A stretch of DNA of 64,000 nucleotides. Source: Aristolochia californica. Taxonomy: Eukaryota > Streptophyta > Magnoliopsida > Piperales > Aristolochiaceae. The DNA lies in the NCBI GenBank assembly GCA_029961685.1, contig JARWKL010000008.1, positions 34,287,619 to 34,351,618 on the forward strand. The letters are read 5' to 3'. The first letter of the stretch is position 1; the number at the start of each line of letters is the position of its first letter. The notes under the pieces are model-generated. The model was not told the origin of the DNA. It searched no databases and saw nothing but the letters and a program-made list of their open reading frames with translations. Of this stretch, positions 63,301-64,000 are shown in pieces. The translations under genes were made by a program, and so were the position numbers.

Positions 63301-64000
63301 ATTTTTAGAGATTTTAAACTCTCTCTAGTTTTTATAAATTTGTCTTTGCAATTGTCAGGAAAAGGGGGAGGTGAGGGATTTTTAACTGAGTCTTCACTCC
63401 CAATCCATATGTCATTTCTTACCAAAATATAGCCCGTTACACATGATTGACCAATAAATCACTTTACAATCATCAATGATTATTAGGTCAGTTTTTTTAT
63501 AAATGGGCTAAATATTAGCTTGTTTGACTTGGGTAAATATTCAACCGCACGTTCACTTGAGAATTTAATCAGGTTTGCAGCAATAGGTCATTTGCATCTT
63601 TAACATGTTTCATGCATGTATATATCCATATTTAAAACATGTGTAGGATCAATTTGAAAATCTCTTTCTTATAAAATTCCAACCTATGAGGGTTGAACTT
63701 GTGGGATTTCCTAAACTTGGATATCAAAATTTTTGTGTTCATTTGAAGTGTGTGAATAAATTTTCTTTACATAAATTTGTTGTTTTTTAATTTTTTTGCA
63801 TTCATAAACTGTAAAATTTTCATTTTAATGTGATCTAGTTGCAATATTATCTTTTAGTTTACGAGATAAATAGAAAAGTTAAAGGTCAAGTTTTGATTTT
63901 AGAAAATAGTATACATCTAAAATGGAAATACTCAAATATAGAGGGAGATAATTCCAAAAAGTGTGAGTCATTTTAAGGATTTTAAACTCTCTCTAGTTTT
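60285..64000. repeat. Satellite units 92-97, last one cut by window end
   Basis: Units are spaced 652-669 bp; the last (63594) continues beyond the window after 407 bp. The unit boundary at 62263 has lost 17 bp between two TTGCATC copies. Unit 92 (60285) and the unit at 62263 are of the GGCTTTCCTAT/TTTTGAACTGAG subfamily. No gene is seen. Confidence 0.88.

Larger units (their letters stand above)
1..64000. repeat. ~668-bp AT-rich satellite DNA array, head to tail
   Basis: The whole window is one tandem array; the phase used starts each unit at the GCATCTTTAACATG motif. Unit starts: 1, 669, 1341, 1998, 2666, 3335, 3984, 4656, 5324, 6133, 6549, 7219, 7889, 8564, 9229, 9891, 10560, 11206, 11871, 12517, 13588, 14252, 14908, 15572, 16243, 16893, 17559, 18226, 18889, 19524, 20296, 20963, 21653, 22322, 22986, 23643, 24299, 24964, 25628, 26297, 26899, 27569, 28236, 28898, 29562, 30233, 30889, 31558, 32226, 32896, 33545, 34207, 34873, 35541, 36210, 36834, 37500, 37995, 38664, 39333, 40001, 40669, 41335, 41992, 42653, 43324, 43994, 44665, 45327, 45998, 46667, 47340, 47992, 48662, 49247, 49901, 50569, 51240, 51910, 52578, 53248, 53913, 54561, 55500, 56170, 56832, 57500, 58169, 58836, 59502, 60172, 60285, 60954, 61611, 62263, 62929, 63594 (last one cut by the window end). 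No unit is inverted. Units differ by scattered substitutions and small indels. I do not recognise the family. A centromeric or heterochromatic location is inferred from the array form only. Confidence 0.98.

Noticed and set aside
1..64000. Telomere-like heptamers (TTTAGGG, and TTAGGGTT in CCTATTAGGGTT)
   Set aside because: Each unit has only single copies in fixed places (ATTTTTAGGGATTTT and CTATTAGGGTTG). There are no tandem runs, so this is not interstitial telomere sequence.
1..64000. CRISPR array
   Set aside because: Repeats are about 668 bp with no short-repeat and unique-spacer pattern, and every 'spacer' is itself repeated.
1..64000. CENP-B box-like site
   Set aside because: No motif resembling the mammalian box with its TTCG and CGGGA cores was seen in the conserved parts of the unit.

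Overview
The window is one continuous head-to-tail array of a satellite DNA. The basic unit is about 668 bp and AT-rich. I can place 97 unit starts. 84 of the 96 complete spacings fall between 646 and 675 bp, all units lie in the same orientation, and the array runs off both ends of the window. I found no protein-coding gene, tRNA, rRNA or CRISPR array. The short open frames found on either strand are the same few satellite reading frames recurring once per unit.

The only non-satellite DNA is a 396-bp GC-richer insertion at 12975-13370. It has two 82-bp direct terminal repeats with TG...CA ends, a primer binding site matching initiator tRNA-Met with one mismatch, a purine tract, and a 5-bp target duplication with one mismatch. 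It is a complete TRIM (terminal-repeat retrotransposon in miniature), lying on the minus strand. TRIMs with this primer site are typical of plants, so a plant nuclear genome, probably centromeric or other heterochromatin, is the best guess. I do not recognise the satellite and cannot name the species.

Layout: 1-5323 holds regular units. 5324-6548 is a rearranged pair, one unit with a 140-bp internal duplication and one lacking about 253 bp. 6549-12516 is regular. 12517-13587 is the unit split by the TRIM. 13588-19523 is regular apart from one 35-bp deletion. 19524-20295 carries a 103-bp duplication. From about 20.3 kb to 46 kb the order of unit variants recurs three times, in blocks starting at 20296, 29562 and 38664. 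This is an irregular higher-order repeat of roughly 9.1-9.3 kb in which whole units have been gained or lost between copies. A further three-unit block at 27569-29561 recurs at 46667-48661, and a 1.8-kb block at 51476-53247 recurs at 55071-56831. 56832-64000 is regular except for a 113-bp duplication at 60089-60314.

Nothing here works together as a gene system. The sequence records satellite turnover: unequal exchange between diverged units, deletions between short direct repeats, one fold-back inversion, a 28-base G run and one old retroelement insertion. Unit boundaries, block matches and mismatch counts were read by eye and may be off by a few bases.
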